This document shows positions 43,871-55,790 of a DNA stretch of 64,000 nt, in pieces (the first letter of the stretch is position 1; each line of letters opens with the position of its first letter). The notes beneath the pieces were generated by a model. The model was not told the DNA's origin. It saw only the letters and a program-made list of their open reading frames with translations, and searched no databases. Source of the stretch: Deroplatys truncata (Eukaryota; Arthropoda; Insecta; Mantodea; Mantidae); contig CM060980.1 in NCBI GenBank assembly GCA_030765065.1, positions 61,860,364-61,924,363 of the forward strand, in the 5' to 3' direction. Both the position numbers and the translations under genes were made by a program.

Positions 43871-45139
43871 ACTATGAAGCTGGCCGTCTTATCTACAAGC
43901 GAATAATGTGATTGCATTTAAAATGTTAAATAACACCTTCATGCCCCTGCCCATTTTCACTTGACAGCCTCTCAATAGAATTCATTGAAATTGCGTGTTA
44001 GCATTAGTTAATAATTATCCCAGGGGAGAGAGTGATTGTTTGAACCAATTAAATCATTTCTTGGTCTGTAATAGAGACATGTGCTGAGAGCACGTAGACA
44101 TGCAATAAGAAGTAATGTAAACTTAAATTTACTTATAGGAAAGAATATGGAGGCACATAACCCATATACTTAATCACTGCATAGTCATTGTACCCTTGAA
44201 ATTAATAAGCACAATGCTAGAATGAATTGTTTTCCGTGAAACGGGTATGCAGACCAGGAGTACCGCTTCAGTTTTTCACTCTAGTTTTCCATCACCAAAT
44301 AACAAGTAGATTCCATTTCCTCATTGACTATTTCTTTAGAATATTCACAAATTAGGATGATGGCTTTATGGTGACAGATAAAGGTCTAGAATTACAATTT
44401 ATAAGAAACATTGGCAGCATATATTCAAAGTAATTTCTGACTCTATAGGGGAAAATTGCCAATTGTACCACTTTATGGGTTGTGTCTTACACCTCAAAAA
44501 TAATGTGTTTAACAACAACAAAAAACTTGTTTAACAATATTGAGGTGGTGAACGTAATCTTATCTTGAGGTATTGACATTAAAAAGTTCAAAATCAAAAG
44601 TTTAAACATCTAAAAGCTTATATTTCTGAAAGTCTGCAAGTGGTACACATTGTGAAACTGGTTTGCTAATTTTTCCAATGGCATCTTAAATTGGATCGCT
44701 CTTTTTATTCTTACATTTTAAGACAGTGAAAGAATATACAAGTGTTGTATTTGATTTTAACTCGATTAAGATATGTTGCTAGAGGTTGTCACCGAAAAGA
44801 GCTTTTTCTTGCTCCCTGCACACTTTGCATGGGTTCAAATTTTTATACTTCATGCAGCTGATCATTTCTTCTATTCTGCTTTCATTACACAAAGTTTCAC
44901 TTTTAACAGTTGATTTTTTTTTTTTTCGTTTTCCCTGCAATACTGTTACAAACCATTAAAGCATCTGCTTTTTGCAGATGGCGCCACTGTTATAGGCATT
45001 TCTTTGGCCACAGCTTAATGTCTTATTTATCCTTTGCTTTTAATATTGTCTTTATAAGCTGCTTGTTAGCTCAAAAGCTTTCTGGCTCTGCCTAGGAGTG
45101 CTTTCTGCTGTAGTTTTCGCCGCTATTTTGGATAAAAGC
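43871..45139. other. Unassigned AT-rich region
   Basis: No supported gene. A T run lies at 44917-44927. Confidence 0.3.
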
Positions 45140-45148
45140 GATATTTCC

Positions 45149-45518
45149 GGGCGGCGCTGTTGCCGAATGGTTGGACCACTCGCTTTTCACCTTAGGCGGC
45201 CCGGGTTCAATCCCAGAGAACGGCAGTGGAATTTGTGGTGGAAAGCGACGTCTGAGCGTAGTTTCTCTGGGTTCTCCGCTTTTCCCCGCTATTCATTCCA
45301 TGAATTGCTCGATCTTCACCTTTCCTTTCATTTATCTCACCTACATTTCATATCATCTCCTTCCTCGCTCTCATGCCAGGGTTCGGACTGATCATCCATC
45401 CTTGCTCTTCTCTCTGATCCATAATCTGCTTCCCAACAGGCGTCTGACCTCAGGCACCCTCTTGTAAGTCCTGGGGGGTGTAAGCCCTAGTAACGGGTTA
45501 AACATAAAAGGAAGAAGT
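45149..45518 (+). repeat. tRNA-headed SINE (family 3) with perfect 9 bp target duplication
   Basis: GATATTTCC occurs at 45140-45148 and again at 45519-45527, exactly flanking 370 bases. The head reads GGGCGGCGCTGTTGCCGAAT then GGTTGGACCACTCG (box A-like) and CCCGGGTTCAATCCC (box B-like, 45201-45215). The body has CGCTATTCATTCCATGAATT and CCTTTCATTTATCTCACCT, and the 3' end has GTCCTGGGGGGTGTAAGCCC followed by an A/G-rich tail. The box A spacing suggests descent from a tRNA with a long variable arm. The 97- and 98-codon frames here are its translation. Confidence 0.8.
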
Positions 45519-45527
45519 GATATTTCC

Positions 45528-47085
45528 ACAATGAACATTTCAGTGAGGCGCTCTAACGAAAAAAAGATAGTTTCCTAAATAGCATCTACCTAAGTGATTT
45601 TAAAAAATAAGTAAATGCCAAGGATGTCTTAATATCTGTTTTAGAATTTGATCACCAGGCAATACTAAGGTTTATAGTAATTATTTAAGAACAAATTTCC
45701 TAAATTGTACTGGTACGATATTGGAAACTGCTAGTGGTACACGCCATTTTGTGTTTGTAATGTTCTTCCGCATGTAGAACAATGATTACAGATTCGAGAC
45801 TACATAAAATTAGTAAGCTATCTTTATGCACGTTCAACCTGTGAAGAGAAAAGTTTGTTTTCACTTACCGTATTAACGCAGTTCTCTTAGCCACGTACAC
45901 AAAAAAATTGCATTACAACTGCACAAAATTATGTTCTTCCAGTAAACCAACCGTTTCTCACCACAGAACGCTCAGAACTGAAATAATGGTGCCTAATTGC
46001 GACGATGCCGATACTAAATGTCAGATGCTACATGAAACACCAATTTTATGAGCGTGTACAAATTAGGAACGGGTACGATAAAGGCAAATTTCCGAAGAAT
46101 GTGGCAGCTTTTAGATGACATGTCAGTGTTTTCTGCGGAGCGCATGATTTTCGGAGCATGCACAGATGTAACGGGGAAAATGTTTTTTGATGAATAAAAC
46201 GTAGGCCGTGCATGCAATTAAGAGTCAGCACAGTGAACTATAACAAATATTATGTTTTCGAAAGACTTCATCATGAAGCTGTTACCCTGATAGTAGGTTA
46301 CGATGCTAAGTTGGTGCCCAATGTCAGCGCTTCAGCTCTCCGTGTCACAGAAAACACTCGGCTGATTGCGTCCAGCATCTGCCTTGACTTGCAAGATGCC
46401 AATTATTCTGAAGATAAATACTGGTTATTTTGATATCAACCAACCTATTCGTCTATACTGCGTATATTGTCCATTTTGTTACAAGCTTTGTTTACAAACC
46501 GCAAACATTTAGAAGTATACTTTACCAGAAGGGACAATCTGGCACTAGATGTGGGATGGTTTATTGCTCTAGCAATCTCAAGATGCAATATCTAGTATTT
46601 GAAATGGGGTGTTGCAGGAACGCTTGTGCATAGAAAAGCAGTCGAGTGTATGTTTCTCCAACACATTGCACACCTGCGCACTTGTGTTAGCCGACACTTG
46701 TCAAAAGGAAGACAAGCCGCCCCTGTAAGGCAAGCAGGCAGCCTAGCATCAAGCCAGCCTCAGCTCACAGTGTTTCTAGCTAGGTGATTACTAATACATG
46801 TCCTCATCAGTGGCCCGGAGCCGACTCTATCTCTCTCTCTCTCTCTCCATCCCTTCCTTTATTTCACATCCCTATAGGCCATAGCCTTCCCTCCCTCTCT
46901 GCTTGATGCTACTGTATCTTCTGATCTACATCAGTATACTCAGGACACTGCACCACCTCCTCCTTCGATCCGTCGCGTTTTTCGCCGCGCGTGGTCAATG
47001 TAACTCTTGCGACGCACGTACCTTGGGACATGTGTTTCCTTGATTACACTAACGTCTTAAACTCATTAATTAACCAAATAAGCTG
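45528..47085. other. Unassigned region
   Basis: Open frames of 61-73 codons occur on both strands without domains. A short CT run lies near 46830-46847. Nothing is assigned. Confidence 0.3.
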
Positions 47086-47089
47086 TAAG

Positions 47090-47975
47090 GCACAACATTA
47101 TGAATGTATACAAATAATAAAATTCATCAGCCTCCTCCTCATATTTTCATGGCATAGGCAATTAAGCGCCTGTTCCGCCTTCAGGATTCTTCGGGCATCG
47201 TTTCCAAAGTCTCTCCATGGATCTCCTTCCTTAAGGATTATATTTCATTATTTGTTTTGCGAGTGTTGTATCGGGTATTGTTTCTTCCCACTGTTGTTTA
47301 AGATCCTTTAATCTATTATTCATATTAAACATTCCTAGTTCTTTTATACTGTCATTTGTTGTATGACCTTGCTTTGTACATCCTTTTATATTCCTTAAAA
47401 TTTTCGTTTGTGTAGCCTGTATTTTACTTTTTTCTTTTACTTAATGTCCAGGCTTCACTTCCTCATGTTAACACATTCCCGCCATAAATTTTATAAAACT
47501 TCAGTTTTGTTTCTTTGCTTATTTTGTTACTAATTGTTCCACACGTTATTTACATCATATTCTATATCATATCCAATATCACTTCCTAAGTAGTTAAAGT
47601 GGCTCGCTTGTTCTATACAACGATTATTAATAATTGTTTTTGTTTTAATTGGCTCTTTCTCTATGATGACATTAATTTTGTTCTTGTAGTCGAGCTTTTC
47701 ATATTGCATTGCTCACAGACTTCATTAAGTTTAAAAATAGACTTTTGTAGGGCAGACTCGTTATTTTGGATAATAATCAAATCATCTGCAAATAGAAGTA
47801 TATTTACACACTTGTCCTTCGATATTCTAAAACGTGGGTGCACTAGTTGCTCCCATTTTCTTACTAGATCGTCAATATAAATATATTGAAAACGTGAGTG
47901 ATATAGTGCTCCCTTGTCGAACACCTTGTGGTAGTTTTACCATTATTTCGTATATTTATTCATACTAGAAACTCA
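47090..47975 (-). pseudogene. RTE-like LINE ORF2 relic with FADD motif
   Basis: From 47960 downward on the minus strand: LPQGVRQGSTISLTFSIYL, a frameshift, then YIDDLVRKWEQLVHP and KCVNILLFADDLIIIQNNES. FADD is encoded at 47792-47781 and is the catalytic centre of the reverse transcriptase. The relic continues with a KFYKIYGG...LT stop GSEAWTLSK stretch (47510-47440) and ends with a GRRSMERLWKRCPKNP stretch near 47215. That order fits an RTE-like ORF2 C-terminal half. There are several stops and frameshifts. It resembles the relic at 43.2-43.9 kb. Confidence 0.75.
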
Positions 47976-50485
47976 TAGTGATTTAAATGTACAATAAACA
48001 TTCCTTTGACGCAAGGGGATAGTGCTTTCTTAGTGTAAGATGTTCTAAGACGTGTGTGGATATGATTGTATAGCATTTCGTACATAAATGGATGAGTACA
48101 GAAAAGTAAGATTCATACACTCCCAGTGCAACCTTGATTACTGCTTCCATAGCTTTATAGTTAAAAAATTGCATTTTATTCTATGTAAATATTGTACCCG
48201 TTTCTTTGTAAAAAATAAAAAACAAACGAGAGATGTGTTTAATATTTCATTTTGTCATTTTATCACTTAAACGACAGAAATGTTTCTGTTTCTGACACTT
48301 TCTAGAAACAACCGTGACAACTAAAATGCGACAGATCAGATCTTTCCGAATTAATGACTAGGGTCAAAGCAGTGATCCACTATGAAGTAATATATCATTA
48401 TCTTGGCAATAAATAAAATATTTACAATTTGTCTTTATGAACGCCATACGTATTTCAACTTTAGTGAAATTTGTGACCAAATATTTTTTGGAAGGGGGGG
48501 GGGGGGAGTTAAGTTACTATGGCCATAAAATATCTATCTACAAGAAAGAGAGTTTGCTCTAAATAGGGACAACTTTGTATATAAAATACCATACTCTCCC
48601 ATTAAGACTTCAGACACCGGGTAAAGGCATAGAATAGGGAATAAAAGAATAAAGAAGGCGTAATGCAGTTTGAAGGAACGCAACTATGAGCCATGTATGC
48701 AATCTGGATTTCAGTTTGCAGGAACTAGGAGTTCCAGTGTACACGTTGGTCACCATTTAATATAAAGCTTGAAATTAGCATGAGAAAACGTGAAATATTG
48801 CGGAAGATTTATGAAAGACAACAGATTTTGTGCCTAAATAAAAGACCTTCGTCTGCACATATCCCCAGTCATTCCACAGCATTCTTGCGATATTCTGTGA
48901 AGCTGTTATTGTGTGCTTAAAGTTGTTGATTTGTCCCAAGCCTTTCGTTTATTTATTCAACGAGCATTCTTTGAACATAGAAAATGACATCTCTGGCGCA
49001 TACATGCTCTGTTTAAGCCTTGCAAAAAATATTGTTGGCACCTTCTCCTGATAGACTTCCTTGTATGTTGACGGAAGTATACGGCAACTCAGTTGCATTA
49101 TATTCCGTGAGAATTTGTTTCTTTTATTCTTACGTGTTAAATATTAAATCATTATCACATCACACTAATGAAAAATTTGCTTTCTAGAAGAATGCAGCTT
49201 TCATCTTTCTTATTCTTCAGGGCTCCTACCGTTCGATCCTTTTGTCCACAAAGCTTGTCACTGATCTGTTCATCTTGTTCACAGTCAATAGTATATATTG
49301 GGTACCTGTTTGTATCAGTTACATCTAAGCGAGATTCTTATTTATTTCTGTTTTCTGCTGGTGCTTCTTCGTTTATATTAAATAATTTAACTTGGATAAA
49401 TTCGGAAACTGGAAGCCCAATAGCGCCGAACTCATCCTGCGTTACAAGCATCGTTTTCGTGGTCCAGTATTAAATTAGTCGTTTACCAGCGCACTAACGG
49501 AATTGATGGGGAGGGGAGTTTGCGGAGGTTGTTGCCATTGTTTCCACCAACTGTTTTATTGGGATCTAATTCAGCTCTTCAGTATTTGAGGCAATGCATT
49601 GGACCAGCACTATGAGGTTTGTAGAAGATTCCCGCCTGGATGTTTGCCAATATTGCAATTTACCGTCTTGGGCACTTTAAACATAAATGCTCATATGTAA
49701 GAGAAGGAATTTTAACTTATGATACCCACATATGCAATGAGCTTTCATTATATATATTTTGCTCAGCATCCTTCAGTAAAGACACATGACGAAATTAAAC
49801 AATGAAATATAAGTTTACAGTATTTCTCGGGACAGGGGTATTTATTTGTCATTGTAATGTATTGATGAACCTCCCAAAGATGTTAATTCCTTGAAGATTG
49901 ACGGATGTTCGAATTTCGAAACTGAGTGTACTTATCTATACTTGGAAGCTCCTGCCTGTTGCCTGTATAGCAGGGAGATAGTTTAATTAGTCAAGCCGCA
50001 AATGAGACTGGAGGCATTGGAAAGGGGTGGAAGAGGGAGGACTGAGGAGGTGAGCCCAGCTGAGGGATAGGCGGGGGTATAGGATTGCATTAGGTAATAC
50101 ACTCGGATGTAACCAGACCATGGGAGGTGGGCGGCTTGGTCCTTAGCGTCGTGATGCTGTATGCCAGACAAGAGATGGAAATGGCTTGTTTGAAAATCGA
50201 TACTTTGATATGATGCAGGTCTCTCAAGCTTACCTCCTCCCCTCCGGCATCTCGTCCCTAACCCTTTACTTGACTGATCTGATCCTCCTCAGGACGCTTG
50301 GACAGGAACATTTGCAAAGCCTGGATATCGTAAGCAGGTGAAAATAAACTCAGCGACTCTCTTTTGGTTCATGGTAGTCAAGCTACGAATTGCAAGCTCT
50401 TTTACAACGTTGACATACTCTGAAAATTGTATGTTACATTTTTATTCATCATGCAGATTGAAATACAAATATATTTTCCTTTTTT
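47976..50485. other. Unassigned region
   Basis: No supported gene. A thirteen-base G run lies at 48494-48506. The 101-codon plus frame at 49168-49473 shows no domain. Confidence 0.3.
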
Positions 50486-50486
50486 T

Positions 50487-50488
50487 TC

Positions 50489-50521
<33 letters not shown>
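50487..50521. repeat. (TTTC)n microsatellite
   Basis: About eight or nine TTTC units after a T-rich lead-in. Confidence 0.9.
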
Positions 50522-50522
<1 letters not shown>

Positions 50523-50599
50523 GTAGTTGTAAATGTGCCACTAGTTCTACAAACAAAACTCACTTCCTAGCTCGAATGACCAACACCTCACTACTGTGT

Positions 50600-50603
<4 letters not shown>

Positions 50604-50643
<40 letters not shown>

Positions 50644-50647
50644 CATA
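50604..50647. repeat. (TA)n microsatellite at the left end of the Tc1-like element
   Basis: Alternating TA runs to 50639, followed by ACATACATACA. The last TA (50646-50647) directly precedes the transposon end and could be the target dinucleotide. Confidence 0.9.
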
Positions 50648-52024
50648 CACAGCCGTTTGTGAAAATTGCAACACCAAGAAGGAAACGCATGAATTCAATG
50701 AATTTAATACCACAGGTTAGGTACCTGACAAGTAACAAATGATAACTTTTCAAATCTATACATGGCCTTTGAGCCCTAATATTCAGTATGCGCTGCAATT
50801 AAGAGTTTCAATACGCCGTGGCATTGAATAAAAAAGGTTCTGAATACTTTCCTGAGGGATTTTCCTCCACGCAGTTTGTATTCGAGCCCACAAATCTGTG
50901 ACACTGGTTATTGGAGGACCGTGACGCACCAGGTGCCGACCAACCATATCCAGACATGTTCGATGGGCGACATGTCAGGCGAACGTGTAGGCCAGGGAAG
51001 CAATGGTACCCGTCACTGTTCGAAGAACGTTTGTACATTCCTCAATATGTGGCCGGACATTGTCCTGTTGAAATGTGGCCTGTGGAGATGCCTGAAGTAG
51101 GGGAAGTATCTCAGGCTCTACAACCACCGTTAGGTACCGCTTGCTGTTCAAAGTGCCCTCAATTCGTAGGAGGCAAGATCGACTGTTGTAACCAATGGAG
51201 CCCCAAACCATCACACCTGGTGTTTGTCCGCTACGCCGCTCAACATTGCAGCCCTCCAGGTTGCGCTCACCACGGTAGCGCCGGACACGTATGCGGCCAG
51301 CACTGCAGGACACGTTGAAACGGGACTCATCCGAAAAGGCTACATTTTGCCACTCAGCACCCCAGTGACGGTGGTCACGTGCCCATTGCAGTCGGAGGAG
51401 CTTGTGGTTTCTGGACAATGGAAACCGACGTAATGGCATGCATGCAACCAGTCCAACCTGCAGTAGACGGCGACGAACCGTTGATGCAGACAAGTTCACA
51501 TCTGTTGCAGAGCTCCAGCGTCCAGCCAACACTGTGGATGAAGCTGAACGGTTCGTTATGGCCATGCGGACAAGATGATGGTCATCCCGTGCTGTGATCA
51601 TGTTCCGTGGTCCAGTACCCGCTCTTCGCTGTGTACGACCTTCATCTATCCACTGCTTCCACACACGCATCACTGTCGTAGCAACATGCCCCGTATGAGC
51701 CGAAATGTCACGGTATGACAAACCCGCTTCCCGGAGACCGATCTTTCTGCCCCGTTCGAACCCACTCACATGCCGATATGGCTCCCTTTGACATCGACGA
51801 GGCATACTGACACTCACTTTATTGTTTCCACCTTGTTTGACAGCTCTGCACTGACTACACTGGGCGCAACAGCGACCTTGTCGGACGAGAGGGTTCTGCT
51901 CCGCCTACGTGTACTCCATCTCTCTGTAAACCTTTTCACTTATTGCTTGCACACTCTTCTACACTTTCACCAAGTTTGGAATTATTCGGGAAATTCTTTC
52001 TTGGTGTTGCAATTTTCACAAACG

Positions 52025-52030
<6 letters not shown>
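50648..52030 (-). mobile_element. Tc1-like DNA transposon, copy 2 (better preserved)
   Basis: The ends are CACAGCCG... on the left and ...CGGCAGTG on the right. Both inverted repeats extend about 33 bases with one mismatch and contain GTTTGTGAAAATTGCAACAC (left copy 50656-50675). The length is 1383 bases. TA precedes the left end; the right end runs straight into a (TG)n tract. The orientation is opposite to copy 1 at 15175-16571. The transposase frame is long but broken at its C-terminal third. Confidence 0.9.
50783..51817 (-). pseudogene. Tc1-like transposase, nearly complete but broken
   Basis: DDE transposase. The open part is 280 residues (51817-50978). M1 and M5 (51805) are both possible starts; M5 aligns with copy 1. 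Residues 19-57 form the N-terminal helix-turn-helix (FERGRKIGLREAGL...VWKQW) and 100-130 a second DNA-binding part. Catalytic D163 is in FSDESRFN and D252 in QQDNVRP. A small deletion near 51040 shifts the frame before the third residue; the E of SPIEHVW is still encoded at 50961-50959. An in-frame stop (51015-51013) and another shift near 50955 follow. The last residues differ from copy 1 (no HGGHTKY). It is probably inactive, but its ends might still be usable by a related enzyme. Confidence 0.9.

Positions 52031-52071
<41 letters not shown>
52028..52071. repeat. (TG)n microsatellite at the right end of the Tc1-like element
   Basis: About 21 TG units begin inside the terminal CAGTG of the transposon. 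Confidence 0.95.
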
Positions 52072-52079
<8 letters not shown>

Positions 52080-52250
52080 CGTAGTCATCAAAATACATTT
52101 TATTAAGCTGTGTACAAACATAAATAATTTCTAACGAAAAGAAAGAAACACGACACGGTGCATACATGTATCAGCACCGATGCTGCTTCTGCTCTTCAAA
52201 TGAAATGTCTCCTGCCTTTAACTCCCATTGAGGTGATAGGTATTAAGAGC

Positions 52251-52581
52251 CTTTATGGACATAAAACATCAGCGGAGCTTTGATGAGAGCTATCGCATTG
52301 CGGGAAACTAAGCCCTGAGTTGTTCCGCTGATATCAGTGCTGAAGAGCCTTTCAAGCAAATATGTAACCCGGCGGAGGGCGATGCATGTTTTCGGGCGTA
52401 CAAATCCTTAGCATGGCTTCCTTCGGAAGGGAAGTAAAGCTGGTGGTCCCGTGTCGTAGATTTACGGTATGTAAAAGAACCTCAAGCCTAATGAAGAGGC
52501 CTCTGAGCAAAATTTCCGGTCTTTCACGTCCAGTATAGAATGGGATGCTAAGGACCACAGCATTAAAGAGTGTCCATAAAG
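52251..52581. repeat. Small element with 11 bp inverted ends and a SINE-like interior
   Basis: CTTTATGGACA at 52251-52261 is the exact inverse of TGTCCATAAAG at 52571-52581. The interior holds GAAGGGAAGTAAAGCTGGTG and GTCGTAGATTTACGGTATGT then AAAAGAACCTC, a module also seen at 63200-63300. The flanks (ATTAAGAG before, ATTAAAGAG just inside the right end) do not give a clear target duplication. It is a MITE-like element or a chance pair around a SINE 3' part. Confidence 0.4.
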
Positions 52582-52589
52582 AAAACTCA

Positions 52590-55258
52590 ATTTAATTTAA
52601 GCAAACATGGAAGTAAGTCATCAAGGTTTCAAGTATGACTTGAGACGTAGGATTTTAACAGATCTTTGCTTGCAGCCAAAATTCATTTATGGTTTTGATG
52701 GAACACCTCTACCTTATTTTGGCTGCAGGAATGGCCATGTTAATTTTAATCAAAACGTAAAGGAAAATAGTTCGAGCACGGCAAAGGAGCTCAAGTCGAC
52801 TTCAGTTCAAGAAAATAGGTATATTGTGTGTGTAATCAATATAGAATTTGGGGAGAAAAAGTCGCGGTCAAACATACTACATCCAGATTCTTTAAGAAGT
52901 TATCATACGTGATGTCCAAAATCGCTACAGCGATTCGTATTGAAATCAGAGATAGCTGATATCTCCTCTGCTGGGTTGTCCATGTAAGATCACCGCTCCT
53001 CACAAACATGCAAAGGCGCCAGGTTCGATTAAAAAGAGGGAAATGACCACCGATCACTTTGCATGGTTGAATCCTGCTTCCAAACTGGAAGGATACTGGG
53101 GGGGGGGGGAATCTTATCGTTACGATATTGGCCGTTATGATGAATTTCTCCGTCCTTGCCCAGAGTTTCATAAAAAAATAGCATTTGTTTTTATTAACAA
53201 ACAAAAAAGGAGAAACAACTAACATATTTTAAAACATTTATAAAGGTTACTTCAGTTTTTCTTATAAAAGTTAAAGTTGTGCCATTAAAACCGAGACACT
53301 ATACGCTACAAAAACCGTCCGATTATTTGAGTTATCTATCAGCATACAGGCTGAGATTGCGAGTTTACGAGACATAAGCGAAAGAAGTTCCATATGCAAA
53401 CACTGGAATGGTGCGATACGAGTCCCAATTCGTAAAGTGACATCAAAACTGTTGACATCCACCCCTTTCACTTATCTTTCGCTAGTCCTCTTCCAAAAGT
53501 ATTGACGCCATGCGCAGACAACCGACTGGCGACAACGGCCGAATAAATCTGAACACCCGGTATAATTTGAGCAGCACTAGTTATATGATGATTCCAAAAA
53601 GTAGGTGTTCCTCTTCATTTTAAAATATTCTAGCAGTCAATTAACGCAAGGAAAATTCTCATTTGTAATATGCATAACGAGCAGATTACAGTTTGTGCAT
53701 TCTGGTAGTTTTTTCTTCATAATTTTATATTATTTATTTTTGAAAATTGTACCGATTTTTCAACCTTTTCATGCGTGGCGTGTACAAAATTATTTTTAGT
53801 ATTTTATAGTGCAACATATTGTATAATACACAAACGTCACCTGTGTATGATGTAAACTGAGAGAGAGATTTGTGAAGTTTAAAATCTAAGGCGGTAAGAG
53901 GAAGTTCAGTAAAAGCGTTGATAATTCCTGACTGACATTTTTCCTCTGCCAGATCAAAATCCATTTTCACAGCAATTCGTGTCTCATATGAAAAAAATCG
54001 TTCTACTAAATGTATGCAAAAATGTTAAAATACCTCACGCGAAAAATTGAAAAATCGGTACAATGTTCAAAATCATTTTAAAACTAATAAAGGAAAAATT
54101 TTTAAAATATCAGCTGAAAAGTATAGTATCCTTTATTCTTAATGGGTATTAAAATGAGAATTAATTTGGCTTCTGGAATGACTGTATTTAAGAAGCTTTT
54201 TTGCTTTTTTAAGCTTGAAGTTTCTTATAACATCAAACCGTTAATAAAATGTTTGTTTACAAGAAACATAGTTGAGCCCAATACATCATCCAGCATCGTT
54301 CATCTTCAAGATCATAATGTATTACATTGCGCATTATCTAATCTGTAATCATTATTTTAAAACTAGATAACGAGTCTTAAGAAAAGGAGACGCGTATCTT
54401 GCCGAGTTTCGCTCGCGACAGAAAACAAGCAGCTTAGTTGTGATTCTTAGCACCAAGCATTTAACACGAAGAACAGCAAAAGCGCTCCCTTTTACAGCCT
54501 CGTTTGACTAGTACCCCCATTTCTGAGCGCCGTATGTTAAGTCGCATGTGATATAAAAGCAATTCATTGCTGCGTATCAGAAACGATAATTCTCTGGGTA
54601 GTGCTGCTTCTGTGTGAGTGTATTTCTGTCTGTGTGTGTAATAGTCAAAATGCTGGTGGGCAAGTGAACGAAACCAACGTTAGGGGCCTGTCACCGCCAT
54701 GTTTCACCCACCATAGAGATCATCAGTAAAAGAGGATATGAGAGAGAGAGGAAGAGGGAGGAAGGGGATGTTTGAATCCCAAAAGCACATCCGCAAGCCC
54801 GTACTACTACACAGTTATATACTCTATGCATACGTATGTAGTCAGGCGCTTGATTCCTTTTTCTTTCTTGATGGTTTGATTTCAAAGGGTAAGCGGGCTG
54901 GTTGGTTGGGCGCCACAGAGGCAAATGTCTGTATCATCTACCAGTAACCAGTATCTGGCTTGCTTCGGTTGTTCATATGCAGTACTATTATGCCTAATCT
55001 CAGGTCTTCAAGGAATCACACTGAGTACTTGGTCTGCCACGACCTCTAAAGGCTTAATTCTTTTGCTTTCAGCGCTAACCTTTGTGGATGTAGAAAGGTA
55101 TCATTGAGAAGTCAGGTTCTCAACTTGCTGAGATGCTTCTATCGCTAAGCTGGCAAAACATAAGAATTGATTATCGAACAACACTGATTTATTTTTCTTT
55201 GGTAATGCGAATAGAGATCACTCAGAGCTCCTGTCAGAAGTAAGGAGAACATGACTCA
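52590..55258. other. Unassigned region
   Basis: A twelve-base G run lies at 53098-53109. A 129-codon minus frame (52836-53225) and a 101-codon plus frame (52607-52912) overlap and show no domain. No gene is supported. Confidence 0.3.
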
Positions 55259-55790
55259 GAGTTCTCAAACTGTACTATTATAGGTGGCTCGGATAAAGAG
55301 TATGTTGGGTGGCCTACTCCCCGGTCCCTGCGGTACAGGTACCAGATTTGAAAGCGCTAGGTGAGCATACACAGTTCAGAGGGAGGGAGAGTTCTGAATC
55401 TGTATTATAGATGGCTCGGATAGATGCTTAGGAGTATGTTGGGTGGCGTACTCCCCGGTCGCTGCGGTACAGGTACCAGATTTGAAAGCGCTAGGTGAGC
55501 ATACACAGTTCAGAGGGAGGGAGAGTTCTGAATCTGTATTATAGATGGCTCGGATAGATGCTTAGGAGTATGTTGGGTGGCGTACTCCCCGGTCGCTGCG
55601 TTACAGGTACCAGATTTGAAAGCGCCAAACGAGCATACACAGTTCAGAGGGAGGGAGGGTTCTGAATCTGTATTATAGATGGCTCGGATAGATGCTTAGG
55701 AGTATGTTGGGTGGCGTACTCCCCGGTCGCTGCGGTACAGGTACCAGATTTGAAAGCGCCAAACGAGCATACACAGTTCAGAGGGAGGGA
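55259..55790. repeat. 134 bp tandem satellite, four units
   Basis: The units start at 55259 (130 bases), 55389, 55523 and 55657 (134 bases each). Each carries AGAGTATGTTGGGTGG or GGAGTATGTTGGGTGG, TACTCCCCGGTC, TACAGGTACCAGATTTGAAA and GCATACACAGTTCAGAGGGA. Unit 1 lacks the four-base GCTT-type part and has several private changes. Units 1 and 2 share GCTAGGTGAGC while units 3 and 4 share GCCAAACGAGC. Units 2-4 are almost identical, which means recent expansion. The array is clearly more GC-rich than its surroundings. It ends abruptly at 55791. Confidence 0.95.

Noticed and set aside
45098-45467. Two overlapping frames of 97-98 codons
   Set aside because: They are translations of the SINE defined by the 9-base target duplication.
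50876-51597. Plus-strand frames of 69-135 codons at 50.9-51.6 kb
   Set aside because: Antisense shadows of the minus-strand Tc1-like transposase copy 2.
55259-55790. CRISPR array
   Set aside because: Contiguous 134-base near-identical units without unique spacers, in a eukaryotic context; it is a satellite.
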